Assembly (NCBI GenBank): GCA_019637685.1
Contig: JAHBVF010000016.1
Coordinates: forward strand, 1-64,000
Source: Caldilineaceae bacterium
Lineage (GTDB): Bacteria > Chloroflexota > Anaerolineae > Caldilineales > Caldilineaceae
Direction of reading: 5' to 3'
Length of the DNA stretch: 64,000 nucleotides
Part shown: piece after piece, positions 36,370-45,218 of the stretch
Layout: every line of letters starts with the position of its first letter
Numbering within the stretch: the stretch's first letter is position 1
Notes under the pieces: generated by a model
What the model was told of the DNA's origin: nothing
The model's input: the letters and a program-made list of their open reading frames with translations, nothing else
The model's database searches: none
Position numbers and translations under genes: made by a program

Positions 36370-36864
36370 TTGTCCAAGAAGCTTTATGTTGGGAATTTGC
36401 CCTACGAGGCAACAGAGGAGCAAGTGCGTGAGATGTTCGTGCCGCATGGGACTGTTGAATCTGTCGCAATGATTACCGATCGGGAAACAGGCCGTTTTCG
36501 GGGCTTCTGCTTTGTAGAAATGCCCGATGCCGGAGCCACAGCAGCCATTGCCGCGTTGGACGGCAAGGATTATGGTGGCCGCAACCTGCGCGTGAACGAA
36601 GCCCGTCCCAAAGAGGAGGGCGGCGGTCGCCGCGGTGGTGGCGGTTACGGCGGCGGCGGTGGCGAACGCCGTAGCGGTGGCTACAGCGGCGGCGGCGGTG
36701 GTGGTGGTTACGGCGGTGGTGGCGGTGGCTACGGCGGCGGCGGTGACCGAGGCGGTCGCGGCGGCGGTGGTGGTGACCGGGACCGGGGCAGCCGGGGCGG
36801 CGAACGTCGCGGCGGCGATCGGGACCGGGGCAGTGATCGCCGCGGTGGTGGCGACCGCTGGTAG
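36370..36864 (+). CDS. Single-RRM RNA-binding protein with glycine/arginine-rich tail
   Basis: 164 residues. One RRM (about 1-80) with RNP2 KLYVGNL and RNP1 RGFCFVEM, then an RGG-like tail of about 80 residues made of Gly, Arg, Tyr and Asp. The start is probably TTG 36370, since GGAAGGAAG lies just upstream and the protein then begins SKKLYVGNL as in cyanobacterial Rbp proteins; an ATG at 36340 would add 10 residues. Bacterial RRM proteins bind RNA and are often cold- or stress-induced. The tail resembles eukaryotic GRP proteins and may promote condensation. Confidence 0.85.
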   Translation: MSKKLYVGNLPYEATEEQVREMFVPHGTVESVAMITDRETGRFRGFCFVEMPDAGATAAIAALDGKDYGGRNLRVNEARPKEEGGGRRGGGGYGGGGGERRSGGYSGGGGGGGYGGGGGGYGGGGDRGGRGGGGGDRDRGSRGGERRGGDRDRGSDRRGGGDRW

Positions 36865-36905
36865 CACTGGCACACGTTGAATGATCTGAACTCTACTGAC
36901 AGGCG

Positions 36906-36940
36906 AAGGCCGTCGCCCCTTGGGAGACGGCCTTTGTCTT
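36906..36940 (+). terminator. Terminator-like hairpin after the RRM gene
   Basis: 9-bp stem AAGGCCGTC/GACGGCCTT (36906-36914 with 36926-36934) followed by TGTCTT. It lies 18 bases before the candidate selenoprotein start, so it may act as an attenuator rather than a full stop. Confidence 0.6.
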
Positions 36941-36957
36941 CACTGAAAGGAAATGTA

Positions 36958-37590
36958 ATGTCTGCATCCATACCCACACCCACATCTGCACCCGCGCCCA
37001 TTCGTATCGACGTCTGGTCAGATTTTGCCTGACCGTGGTGCTTCCTCGTCTCCTCCAGTCTGGAGAAGCTACAAACATCCCACGATGTCGCCATTCAGTG
37101 GCATTCCTACGAACTGCGCCCCCGCGGTGCAGCACCCATTTCGCCCGAATACCGGGCCGCGATTGAGTCGAAACGGCCCGAACTTTACGAACGCGCCCGC
37201 ACGGAATACGGCCTGGAGATGAATCCCGGCCCCTTTGGCATCAACAGCCGACCCGCGCTGGTGGGTGTGAAATATGCCGAGAGCAAAGGGATAGGCAATG
37301 CCTTTCACCAGGCGGTGCTGAAAGCCTATTGGCTGGAAGCTCAGGCCATTGATGATTTGGATGTGTTGACTGCCATCGCGGTCAGCACCGGCCTGGACGC
37401 GGATGGCTTTCGCGCCGCCTTGACAGATGCCACCTTTGTGGAAGCGGTGGATGAAGACATTGCCCAGGCCGCTGCCTATGGGCTACAGGGGGTCCCCGCC
37501 CTCATCTTTGCCGAGAAATATCTCGTGCCCGGCGCGGTTCCCTACGCAACACTTGTGCAAGTGGTGGAGGAAGTCAGGCAGAAGGGGTGA
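36958..37590 (+). CDS. Candidate selenoprotein: DsbA/FrnE-family thiol oxidoreductase with U-P-W-C active site (TGA at 37030-37032 read as Sec)
   Basis: From ATG 36958 (AAAGGAA upstream) the frame runs to TGA 37588-37590 and is interrupted only by TGA at codon 25. Translated across it, the N-terminus reads IDVWSDFA-U-PWC. FrnE/DsbA proteins have DF-x-CPWC here, so the TGA replaces exactly the first, nucleophilic Cys, and Cys28 remains. The downstream half is intact: helical insert, GINSRPALVGVKYA, and the cis-Pro motif LQGVPALIF near the end. 210 residues is the family length. A GC-rich hairpin with a G-first loop lies 25 bases after the TGA. A TGC-to-TGA pseudogene is the main alternative. 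Without readthrough, only a fragment lacking the active site could start at 37219. The next gene follows 3 bases later. Confidence 0.72.
37040..37069 (+). promoter_or_regulatory. SECIS-like stem-loop just downstream of the in-frame TGA
   Basis: Inner stem CTCCA/TGGAG (37053-37057 with 37061-37065) with loop GTC, and an outer GCTT/AAGC (37040-37043 with 37066-37069). The first loop base, G37058, is 25 nucleotides past the TGA, inside the 16-37 window known for bacterial SECIS elements. The 9-base bulge on the 5' side is larger than ideal. Confidence 0.5.
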
Positions 37591-37593
37591 CCT

Positions 37594-38196
37594 GTGAGCA
37601 ACGAACAGCCCAAACCCGGCGGAACCAACCCCTGGACGGTATTGGGTGTGCTGGCATTGGTGGTGGTCGCTGTCTACACAGTTGCCAGCGGGGGTCAGAT
37701 CAAAAAGTTGGGTATCTTCGGTCTGGAGGTGGAGTTTGAGCAGCGGCAGGACGCGCCTGTGCCGGTGGAATCCGAGGCCGTGCCTACCCTGGCCCCCGCA
37801 TCGCTGATGGCCGGTAGCCAATGGCTGCCCATGGATTTCAACGGCGATGGGGTGACCGATGCCCAATTCTGGGAAACCGACAGCAACGGCGATGGCATTA
37901 TTGACTATCGGGCCTTCGACACAGATTTCAATGGCCGCGTCGATCAGCACGTCTATATTGACCCGGCCCAGCCCGGCGGGGCCATCTACGGCTTTGACCC
38001 CCAGGAGACCGGCATAGCAGAAAGCTGGGGATGGGACACGGACTGGGACCGCATCACAGACACCTGGGCCTGGGACTTGAATCGCAACGGCTTTTTTGAC
38101 CAGTGGGCCTGGGATCGCAACCGAGACCGGGTAATCGATCTCTACGGCTACGACCGCAATGAAGACGGCCAAATGGAGGAATACCGGGAGCAGTGA
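37594..38196 (+). CDS. Membrane-anchored protein with calcium-binding (DxNxDG) repeats
   Basis: 200 residues, GTG start 3 bases after the selenoprotein candidate. One N-terminal helix (about 15-30), a linker, then repeated Asp-rich loops (DFNGDGVTD, DSNGDGIID, DTDFNGRVD, DLNRNGFFD, DRNRDRVID, DRNEDGQME), resembling EF-hand/thrombospondin type 3 calcium loops, spaced about 12-30 residues. Aromatic residues (GWGWDTDW, WAWD) alternate with the loops. It is probably exposed outside the cell and folded by Ca. Tight coupling to the oxidoreductase gene is notable, but it has no cysteines to oxidise. Function unknown. Confidence 0.72.
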   Translation: MSNEQPKPGGTNPWTVLGVLALVVVAVYTVASGGQIKKLGIFGLEVEFEQRQDAPVPVESEAVPTLAPASLMAGSQWLPMDFNGDGVTDAQFWETDSNGDGIIDYRAFDTDFNGRVDQHVYIDPAQPGGAIYGFDPQETGIAESWGWDTDWDRITDTWAWDLNRNGFFDQWAWDRNRDRVIDLYGYDRNEDGQMEEYREQ

Positions 38197-38209
38197 CGGG
38201 CCATTTGAT

Positions 38210-38251
38210 AAAAAGGGATGCAACGCAAATTCTGCATTGCATCCCTTTTTT
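38210..38251 (+). terminator. Rho-independent terminator
   Basis: Perfect 14-bp stem AAAAAGGGATGCAA (38210-38223) with 38237-38250, followed by a T, closing the selenoprotein/Ca-repeat operon. Confidence 0.92.
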
Positions 38252-38407
38252 GATCTCGGCCAAACAAACGCTTGTTCAAACGCCTGCCAAACGAGCGGTA
38301 TGGGAAGATGTGTGCGGAAACATTCCCCCTGAACACCGGTCCTGCACGGGTGTTCGTACGCAATCGATTCATCCCTATCGTTCGGGTCATACGAAGGAGG
38401 CCCCCAA

Positions 38408-39700
38408 GTGTTACAAACAAATCGAAAAATGCTGGCGTTCTATCTTCTGCTTCTCTTTCTGCTGGCGGCCTGTGTGCCCCTCAGCCCGCCAACCCCAGGC
38501 GAATCGTCTGGGCCAACGGCTACCCCTTTTCCGGTGGCCGAGCCGACAACCACAGACGCCACAGGCGACTGCCCTGTGCCATCTGCCGACAGCCAACTGT
38601 TGCGCAATGAAGCGGCTGGCTACTGTCTGCTCCTGCCCGCGAGCTTCGAGGCAAAGCTCCTGGAGGAGACAAATGGGGCAACCGTCTTTGCCCCGGCCAC
38701 AACCGCGGGCCATGGGGAACGGCTCTTCATCAACATCGAAGACGCCCTGGGCCGCTCGCTGGAAGACGTGGCCGCGCAGGTGCTGATCGACAATCAGATT
38801 CCCGGAATGGAGTACGAACTCTCGCCCGATGCCGAACTGGGCGGTGGACCGGCCTATGTCATCGGCAAAATGGCCGGCCAAAATCTCAACCGGCGGGTAA
38901 TCGCTGTCCACGACGGGCGGGTCTATACGCTGATTTTCATGCCGGATGACGCGGAGCAACAGCCAGCCAACGCGGAAATGGAGACACTCTACCAAGCGGT
39001 GATGGCGTCCTTTGCCTTCATTCCGCCCACCCAGCCCACGGGAATTCCCCTGCCCAATGGCTATCCGGCGGATGCGCTCTTCTCCTGGGAGGGGCGAATT
39101 CTGGGCGATGGCGGCGCTGTGGCTGCGTGTCAGCGCATGGACATCAGCGCCGACGGGGAAACCCGGCTGGGGACCTGCGCTGAGCTTCAGACCCGGCTGG
39201 CCGAGACGCCTGTGCAGTGGGCGGAAATCCGGGAACGCTTCCAGCCCTTCCACTACACTTCCGGCGACTTCGATCTGCACTTCGCGGGCCAGGGCGACAT
39301 CTATGACCCGGTCTGGAGTCGGGCACTGGGCCGCTGGGCGCAGATGAGCTATGGCGAGATGGCCAGCGGACGGGTCGGCGCGGCCAACCGCACAGCCGTC
39401 AGCTGGTGGCTGGGAGAAGTGGAAGGCAAGCCGGGCGCGTGCAAGCATCTGGTCGTGTTGGACTACGGCTACGCCTATGCCAACATCGATCCCTGCGGAG
39501 GTGGCGATAATATCTCTACCCGCGGCGGCTGGCTGGAGACGCCCGAAATGAAGCGCTTTGACGGGCTGGTCTATGGCTTTGCCACAGCGTATCAGGCGGA
39601 GAATTATTTCAACGGTCTGGGCGGGCAAGAGATGGGCGCAGCCGAGTTCGAGCAGATTGACCAGTGGGCCGCACAGATTTTCGAGCGCTTACAACCGTAG
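38408..39700 (+). CDS. Exported lipoprotein of unknown function
   Basis: 430 residues, GTG start at 38408 with AAGGAGG seven bases upstream. Lipoprotein signal with LLAAC (Cys22 in CVPLSPPT) and a Thr/Pro-rich spacer. The mature part seems to have two regions: about 50-205, ending in a DUF-like beta/alpha domain (RVIAVHDGRVYTLIFMP), and about 220-430, containing three or four cysteines (ACQRMDIS, LGTCAEL, GACKHLV, IDPCGGG) that could form disulfides. I recognise no enzyme motif. Own terminators on both sides make it monocistronic. Confidence 0.7.
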   Translation: MLQTNRKMLAFYLLLLFLLAACVPLSPPTPGESSGPTATPFPVAEPTTTDATGDCPVPSADSQLLRNEAAGYCLLLPASFEAKLLEETNGATVFAPATTAGHGERLFINIEDALGRSLEDVAAQVLIDNQIPGMEYELSPDAELGGGPAYVIGKMAGQNLNRRVIAVHDGRVYTLIFMPDDAEQQPANAEMETLYQAVMASFAFIPPTQPTGIPLPNGYPADALFSWEGRILGDGGAVAACQRMDISADGETRLGTCAELQTRLAETPVQWAEIRERFQPFHYTSGDFDLHFAGQGDIYDPVWSRALGRWAQMSYGEMASGRVGAANRTAVSWWLGEVEGKPGACKHLVVLDYGYAYANIDPCGGGDNISTRGGWLETPEMKRFDGLVYGFATAYQAENYFNGLGGQEMGAAEFEQIDQWAAQIFERLQP

Positions 39701-39769
39701 CAACGCCCGCTTTCGTACTGTTGCAGACTTTAGGTGCATCGCACCGGAACAGTTACGCCAATTGAATAG

Positions 39770-39813
39770 AAAAGAGAGGGCGCGGTCCAACTACACCGCG
39801 TCCTCTCTCTTTT
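39770..39813. terminator. Bidirectional terminator between convergent genes
   Basis: Long stem AAAAGAGAGG-CGCGGT with ACCGCG-CCTCTCTCTTTT (39770-39813), with A and T runs on the outside, between the lipoprotein and GH3-type genes. Confidence 0.88.
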
Positions 39814-39838
39814 GTTTCCGCTTGAATGCAAAGCCGTC

Positions 39839-41533
39839 TCACCTTTGGCCGGGCGCTTCCCCGAAATGGTCCAGGGCCAGGTGCAGGGAAGGAGAGAGGG
39901 ACGCGGGGACGGATGAGAAAATGCCCGCCCGAACATCTGCGGGCAGGGAAAAAAGCAAGGCCTGGGCAGTCGCCGGGCTGTGGCTCAGGCGGGGCACTTT
40001 GCTCTGGCCGCCGACGCGCCCGCCCAGTCTGTCTGCAAGCCAACGCTGGAAACTGCCCGCGGGGAGAAAGAGCACAAGCGGCGCGGCCAGCCCAAAACCA
40101 GCGGCGCTTTCTGTTCCGCGGGAGCGGGCTTTGGCGTAGTCGTAGTGGCTGGCAATCAGCGTGCGGTCCAGTGCGGCGGCAAAGGCCGCGGGATCGGGCG
40201 TATCTTCGGCCAGTTCCACCAGCCAGAGATGGCAGGCATATTCGGGTGCGTCCACCAGGCGCAGGCCGGTGGCTGTATAGTCTACCAGCCCCACGCGCCA
40301 GTCGGCACAGACTTTTCCCAATACGGCGTCAGTGGTGTGGACCAGCAGTTCCTCGCCGGTAAGACTGAGAAACTGGCTGATACGCCCGCTCACCTCTACC
40401 CGGTAGGGCGCGGTGGAGACAAAACGCACAGTATCGCCGATGAGATAGCGCCAGAGACCGTTGCCAGTGGTGATGATCGGCGCGTAGTCGCCGCCCTTTT
40501 CCACACCAGCCAAAGGAACAGCCCCGCGAAAATTGCCCTCTTCGGCTTCCCGGCGGGGCACAAATTCATAGAATATCCCCGCATTGGGCAGCAGCGCCAT
40601 CGGTCCGGCGTCGAATTGGGCCGCATAGAATCCTTCGGTCCCGTTATACGTTTCGCTGTGGAGCAGAGAGGCATCGCCCGCGGCATCCCCAAGAATCAAC
40701 CGGTTGATCTCCGGCAGATAGGGCGCGGGGTTGACGCCCCCACAGGTGGTTGCAATGAGATTGGGCCAGATTTCCCGCAGAGTGGCAACGCCAGTTGTCT
40801 CCCGCACAATGCGCCCAAAATGGCGTATCCACGTGGGCAGCCCGGCCAGGTGGACCACATTTTCCCGCAAAGTGGCTTCGGCCATCCCATACAGCCGCGC
40901 CTCCCAATCGGGCAGCAGCGAGATTTCCTTGCCCGGTGTGCGGGTGAATTCCAGCCAGTTGGGGAAGAGATGGACGTTTAGGCCGGTGATGTCGGCCAGG
41001 AGAACGCGGGGGTTGTGCTCGGCCTGGCGCACACTGCCCACAAAAAAGATCGTCTTGCCCGCCAGAAAGCGGCGCTGATCCAGCCGGGCCAGAAGCAGGG
41101 CCACGTATTGGATAGCCGTTGCCTGATAGACAGTGCGCAGCCCGTCCCGGGTGACGGGTATCTGTTTTTTGGCCCCGCTCGTGCCAGAGGATTCGGCGAA
41201 CCAGTCCACCTGGCCCGGCCAGAGCACATCCGGCTCCCGGTCGTAGAGCATTGCGTCGATCCACGGGCGCAGGTTCGGGTAGCCCCGCACGGGCACGGCT
41301 GCCTGATAGTCTGCCACAGTGCGCAGACGGGCGAAGTCGTGTTCCCGGCCAAAGCGGGTGGCCTGTCCGCACTGTACCAATTGGGCGAAGATGGCTTGCT
41401 GGCGGCTGTGAGGGTGGGCGATGTCGGCCAGAAAGCGCGTGCGGCGGCGCTGCACAAAGAGGCGATCGGCCAGGAAGGAGCCGGGTTGGGAGGCCAGAAA
41501 GCGCTGGAGAGGAGAAGAGGGGATTGCAGTCAT
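39839..41533 (-). CDS. GH3 auxin-responsive promoter family protein (acyl-adenylate-forming enzyme)
   Basis: 564 residues, typical GH3 length. ATP-binding motif 1 ESSGTSGAKKQIP, motif 2 YNGTEGFYAAQ, and motif 3 VRFVSTAPYRVEVSGR with LIGDT upstream. GH3 enzymes adenylate a carboxylic acid and couple it to an amine. In plants they conjugate hormones to amino acids; in bacteria the substrates are unknown. The MFS carrier gene lies 32 bases upstream on the same strand, which suggests export or import of the conjugate (inference). Confidence 0.9.
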   Translation of the reverse strand: MTAIPSSPLQRFLASQPGSFLADRLFVQRRRTRFLADIAHPHSRQQAIFAQLVQCGQATRFGREHDFARLRTVADYQAAVPVRGYPNLRPWIDAMLYDREPDVLWPGQVDWFAESSGTSGAKKQIPVTRDGLRTVYQATAIQYVALLLARLDQRRFLAGKTIFFVGSVRQAEHNPRVLLADITGLNVHLFPNWLEFTRTPGKEISLLPDWEARLYGMAEATLRENVVHLAGLPTWIRHFGRIVRETTGVATLREIWPNLIATTCGGVNPAPYLPEINRLILGDAAGDASLLHSETYNGTEGFYAAQFDAGPMALLPNAGIFYEFVPRREAEEGNFRGAVPLAGVEKGGDYAPIITTGNGLWRYLIGDTVRFVSTAPYRVEVSGRISQFLSLTGEELLVHTTDAVLGKVCADWRVGLVDYTATGLRLVDAPEYACHLWLVELAEDTPDPAAFAAALDRTLIASHYDYAKARSRGTESAAGFGLAAPLVLFLPAGSFQRWLADRLGGRVGGQSKVPRLSHSPATAQALLFSLPADVRAGIFSSVPASLSPSLHLALDHFGEAPGQR

Positions 41534-41565
41534 TGTGCATCCATTGGGGCCCCATTAGGCCAATG

Positions 41566-42768
41566 TTATGCAGAAGTAGACGGCGCGGATCTGTGCAATG
41601 TCTCTGGCACAAGCGTGCCCAGAGCCAGGGCCGCGGCCAGACCGATCCCTGCGATGACAAATGTGGCCGGGCCCAGGCCCAAAAGCCCGGCCACCCAACC
41701 CACGACAATCGGCCCGCCCATCGCGCCCCCGTCCCCGATCAGCCGCCACAGGCCCAAAAATTCGCTCCGTTCACCCAGAGGCGCAAGATCAGCTCCCAGC
41801 GTCATCATTGTGCCCGAACCCAACCCGTTGCCAAACCCAATCAGCGAAGTCGCCAGAAGGAGGGTGAGAAAGCTGCCGGTGAAGGGAATGAGCGCCATGC
41901 CCAGCGCTTGAATGGCGAAGGAAGGCACATAGGCAAACTTCCGGCCAAAGCGATCCATCACATAGCCTGCGGGATAGAACATACTCATATCCACCGCCGA
42001 AGAAAGCCCCACAATCAGCCCGATTTGGCTCACATCCAGCCCCAGAATATCCGCGGCAAAGAGCGGCACAACAATCCCGCGCCCAGAGCGGATCATCTGG
42101 GCGAAGAGCTGGCCCGACCCGGCGGTGAAGAGCACCCGGTAGTTGTCCCGCAGCACATGCCAGAGGTGGCCTGTGTGACCGCGGATGCCGCCCCGGCTGG
42201 GCGCGCGCTGGCTGCTTTCCACCAAAAACCAGAAGGGGAACAGGAGTGCAATCAACGCCAATACCGCGTAGAGGAAGAAGGGGGCACGCAGCCCAAGCCA
42301 CCCGCCCAATGCGCCACCCACAATCGGCCCGATGAAGGATCCCATGCGGTTGATGCCGCCGAAGATGGCAATCGCCCGCCCCCGCTGTCCCGAAGGCGCG
42401 GCTTCGGCCAGATAGGCGTGGCGCGAAATGTTCCAAAGGGTGCTGGCAAAACCAACAAAAATCGAGTATAGGATCAGTTCGTAGACCGAAGAAGCCCAGG
42501 TGAAGGCGAGTGTGCCCAGCGCCATCCCCGCGATGCCAATCAGCATCGAGCGCTTCAACCCCAGCCGTCCCACCAGCGCGCCCGCGGGCACATCGCCGAT
42601 AATCATCCCAATGGCGTTGGCAGCCAACACCAGCCCGATCAGCCCATAGGAGAGGGTGAATTCTTCGCGCACAAAAATGGGAAGCACAGGAATGAGCAGA
42701 CCGCTGCAAAAGGCCAGAAGCAGCGTGGGCACATAGATGGCGAGGACAAGCTGGCGCTGCACAGGCAT
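41566..42768 (-). CDS. Major facilitator superfamily transporter (drug efflux-like)
   Basis: 400 residues, 12 hydrophobic helices. The MFS loop 2-3 motif appears as GALVGRLGLKRSMLIG, with a second half repeat around YVMDRFGRKFAY. The start LLLAFCSGLLIPVLPIFVRE is typical of the MdtG/tetracycline-efflux-like branch. Substrate unknown. First gene of the minus-strand pair with the GH3 enzyme. Confidence 0.85.
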   Translation of the reverse strand: MPVQRQLVLAIYVPTLLLAFCSGLLIPVLPIFVREEFTLSYGLIGLVLAANAIGMIIGDVPAGALVGRLGLKRSMLIGIAGMALGTLAFTWASSVYELILYSIFVGFASTLWNISRHAYLAEAAPSGQRGRAIAIFGGINRMGSFIGPIVGGALGGWLGLRAPFFLYAVLALIALLFPFWFLVESSQRAPSRGGIRGHTGHLWHVLRDNYRVLFTAGSGQLFAQMIRSGRGIVVPLFAADILGLDVSQIGLIVGLSSAVDMSMFYPAGYVMDRFGRKFAYVPSFAIQALGMALIPFTGSFLTLLLATSLIGFGNGLGSGTMMTLGADLAPLGERSEFLGLWRLIGDGGAMGGPIVVGWVAGLLGLGPATFVIAGIGLAAALALGTLVPETLHRSAPSTSA

Positions 42769-42982
42769 CTCCCGGTGGTGGTTGCCGATGTGGAGGGAAG
42801 GTTGCTCAATTTTTGATCAAAATCGCTTTAGCAGCAAATCGAAATTGGGCAGCCCTGCATTGCGCCCAAATTTATACGAAGGGAAACCCCGGCTGGTGTG
42901 AACGTTTGCGCGAGAGAGGAGAGGGGATTACAATGCCAGTAATGACGTTCCCCTCATCCATTGCCAGCGGCGAGGCCTCTCC

Positions 42983-43852
42983 ATGCCAAACATCCCAACA
43001 GCCAATCAATACATTGACGCCCACGTCCATTTCTGGAACCCGAATCAAATCGACTATCCCTGGCTCGTCGACGCGCCCGCCATCAACCGCCCCACTTTTC
43101 CCGCGGATTTGGACGCGGCCCGGGGCGAACTCTCCCACGAATTGGCGGGGATTGTCTTTGTTGAGGCCGACTGCAACCCGGCCCACGCGCTGCGCGAAGC
43201 CGAATGGGTGACAGCCCTGGCCGCGCAAGACGCGCGCATCCGGGGAATTGTGGCCCACGCCCCCCTGCAAAAGGGCGAAGCCGCGGGGGAAGATCTGGCC
43301 GCGCTGCAAGCATTGCCGCTGGTCAAAAGCATCCGGCGACTGATCCAATCCGAGCCGCTGGGTTTCAGCACCGGGGCAGATTTTGTGCGGGGGGTGCAAC
43401 TGCTGCCAGAATTCGGTCTCAGCTTCGATCTCTGCATTTTTCATTCCCAGTTGGGCGATGTGCTGCGGCTGGTGGAACAGTGCCCCGACGTTTCCTTCAT
43501 TCTCGATCACATGGGCAAGCCGGGCATCGCCGCGGGGCTGACGGAGCCATGGAAGTCCCAGATTCGGGAACTGGCCCAGCGGCCCGACATCCACTGCAAA
43601 CTCTCCGGTGTGGTGACCGAAGCGGACAAGCAACACTGGACCGCGGCGCAGGTGCAGCCCTATATGGAACACATTCTGGACTGCTTTGGCCCGGAACGGG
43701 TGGTCTTTGGCTCGGACTGGCCGGTGGTGAATCTGGCCGCGGACTATCGGCGTTGGTTTGCCCTGGCCACGCAGACGATCTCCGCCTATTCCCCCGCCGA
43801 ACAGCAGATGATTTTGCACGACAACGCCGTGCGTTTTTATCGTTTGGGATGA
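42983..43852 (+). CDS. Amidohydrolase 2 family protein (fuconolactonase-like)
   Basis: 289 residues. YIDAHVHFWNP gives the HxH metal site; HSQLGDV, ILDHMGKPG, HCKLSG and FGSDWP complete the TIM-barrel set of COG3618, which includes L-fuconolactonase and L-rhamnonolactonase. It probably opens a sugar lactone. A 34-base hairpin separates it from xylose isomerase, and an enolase-superfamily dehydratase lies at 34080, giving a plausible oxidative sugar pathway. Confidence 0.83.
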   Translation: MPNIPTANQYIDAHVHFWNPNQIDYPWLVDAPAINRPTFPADLDAARGELSHELAGIVFVEADCNPAHALREAEWVTALAAQDARIRGIVAHAPLQKGEAAGEDLAALQALPLVKSIRRLIQSEPLGFSTGADFVRGVQLLPEFGLSFDLCIFHSQLGDVLRLVEQCPDVSFILDHMGKPGIAAGLTEPWKSQIRELAQRPDIHCKLSGVVTEADKQHWTAAQVQPYMEHILDCFGPERVVFGSDWPVVNLAADYRRWFALATQTISAYSPAEQQMILHDNAVRFYRLG

Positions 43853-43853
43853 C

Positions 43854-43887
43854 AGAAGTTCGACTTTTTCTGAAAAGTCGAACTTCT
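43854..43887. repeat. Perfect 15-bp hairpin element, copy 2
   Basis: Identical to 32830-32863 over all 34 bases and again starting one base after a stop codon, here that of the amidohydrolase gene. Confidence 0.92.
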
Positions 43888-43918
43888 ACTACCCCTTCAC
43901 TTTCCCCAGGAGAACCCA

Positions 43919-45085
43919 ATGAGCAGCTATACGCCCAAACCCGAAAACAAATTCACTTTTGGCCTGTGGACAGTGGGCAATCCGGGCCGGGACCCCTTTG
44001 GCGAACCCGTGCGGGATGTGATCTCACCCGTGGAGATCGTCCATCTGTTGGCAGAAGTGGGCGCGTGGGGCGTCAATTTCCACGACAACGATCTGGTCCC
44101 CATCACTGCCACGGCTGCCGAACAGGACAAAATTGTACGGGATTTCAAAAAGGCCCTGGACGATACGGGCATTGTTGTGCCCATGGCGACAACCAATCTT
44201 TTCTCCGATCCGGCCTTTCGGGATGGCGCTTTCACCAGCAACGACCCCGAAGTGCGGGCCTATGCCCTGCACAAAACCCTCCACGCCATCGATCTGGGCG
44301 TGGAATTGGGCGCGGGGATTTACGTCTTTTGGGGTGGCCGGGAAGGCACCGAGACCGACGCGGGCAAAGACCCGGTGGAAGCGGGCAAGTGGTTCCGGGA
44401 GGCGATGAATTTTCTGTGTGAATACGTGCGGGACCAAAAATACGATCTGCGATTTGCACTGGAAGCCAAACCCAACGAGCCACGGGGCGATCTATACCTG
44501 CCCACCACCGGCCACATGCTGGCCTTTATCGAAACCCTCGACCACCCGGAAATGGTGGGGGTGAACCCGGAGATGGCCCACGAACACATGGCCGGGCTGA
44601 ACTTTACCCACGGGGTGGCCCAGGCCTGGGACGCGGGCAAACTCTTCCACATCGACCTGAACGATCAGAACTTTGCCCGCTACGATCAGGACTTCCGCTT
44701 TGGCTCCCACAACATCAAACAGGCTTTTACGCTGGTCAAATTCCTGGAGGATGTGGGCTACGACGGCTCCCGCCACTACGACGCCCACGCCTATCGTACC
44801 TCCGACCCGACAGATGTGAGGGCCTTTGCCAGCGGCTGTATGCGCACCTATCTCATCCTGAAAGAGAAGGCGGAACAGTTCCGCCAGGACGGGGAGATTC
44901 AGGCCCTGCTGGCCGAGATCAAAGCGGACGACGGCTCGATGGATCACCTGCGGGGCGCGTATCTGCCGGAGAAGGCCGCGGCAGTCAAGGCCCACAGCTT
45001 CGATCGAGTGGCCCTGGGCAAACGGGGCAAACCCTATGAACGGCTGGATCAACTGGTGGTAGAACTGTTGTTGGGTGTCCGCTAA
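43919..45085 (+). CDS. xylA: Xylose isomerase, short (class I) type
   Basis: 388 residues, as in actinobacterial xylose isomerases. NFHDNDL holds the catalytic His; [13 protein letters not shown] has the conserved E-x-K-P-x-E-P metal site; [11 protein letters not shown] and HIDLNDQ supply the second metal site. It converts D-xylose to D-xylulose with two divalent metals. No xylulokinase is visible nearby. It ends at a terminator 36 bases later. Confidence 0.95.
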   Translation: MSSYTPKPENKFTFGLWTVGNPGRDPFGEPVRDVISPVEIVHLLAEVGAWGVNFHDNDLVPITATAAEQDKIVRDFKKALDDTGIVVPMATTNLFSDPAFRDGAFTSNDPEVRAYALHKTLHAIDLGVELGAGIYVFWGGREGTETDAGKDPVEAGKWFREAMNFLCEYVRDQKYDLRFALEAKPNEPRGDLYLPTTGHMLAFIETLDHPEMVGVNPEMAHEHMAGLNFTHGVAQAWDAGKLFHIDLNDQNFARYDQDFRFGSHNIKQAFTLVKFLEDVGYDGSRHYDAHAYRTSDPTDVRAFASGCMRTYLILKEKAEQFRQDGEIQALLAEIKADDGSMDHLRGAYLPEKAAAVKAHSFDRVALGKRGKPYERLDQLVVELLLGVR

Positions 45086-45120
45086 CAGGCGATTGCCGCC
45101 AATTTATGGAAATGGTAGAT

Positions 45121-45158
45121 GAGAGGTGAGATTGTTGCCCGATCTCGCCTCTCGTTTT
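45121..45158 (+). terminator. Rho-independent terminator after xylA
   Basis: 12-bp stem with one T-G pair, GAGAGGTGAGAT/ATCTCGCCTCTC (45121-45132 with 45142-45153), followed by GTTTT. Confidence 0.85.
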
Positions 45159-45218
45159 GCACCCACACTCTTCATCTTCAACTTCCCACAATTCCCTGAC
45201 ACAAGCGAGAACATTTTC

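Noticed and set aside
36958..37218. Reading the candidate selenoprotein as a pseudogene with a nonsense mutation
   Set aside because: Not excluded, but the stop falls on exactly one functional Cys codon, no other damage is visible, the RBS is intact and a SECIS-like hairpin is present; I rank it second.
37219..37590. Gene starting at ATG 37219 as a normal 123-residue protein
   Set aside because: It lacks an RBS and would lack the thioredoxin active site; the same frame upstream encodes clear family sequence.
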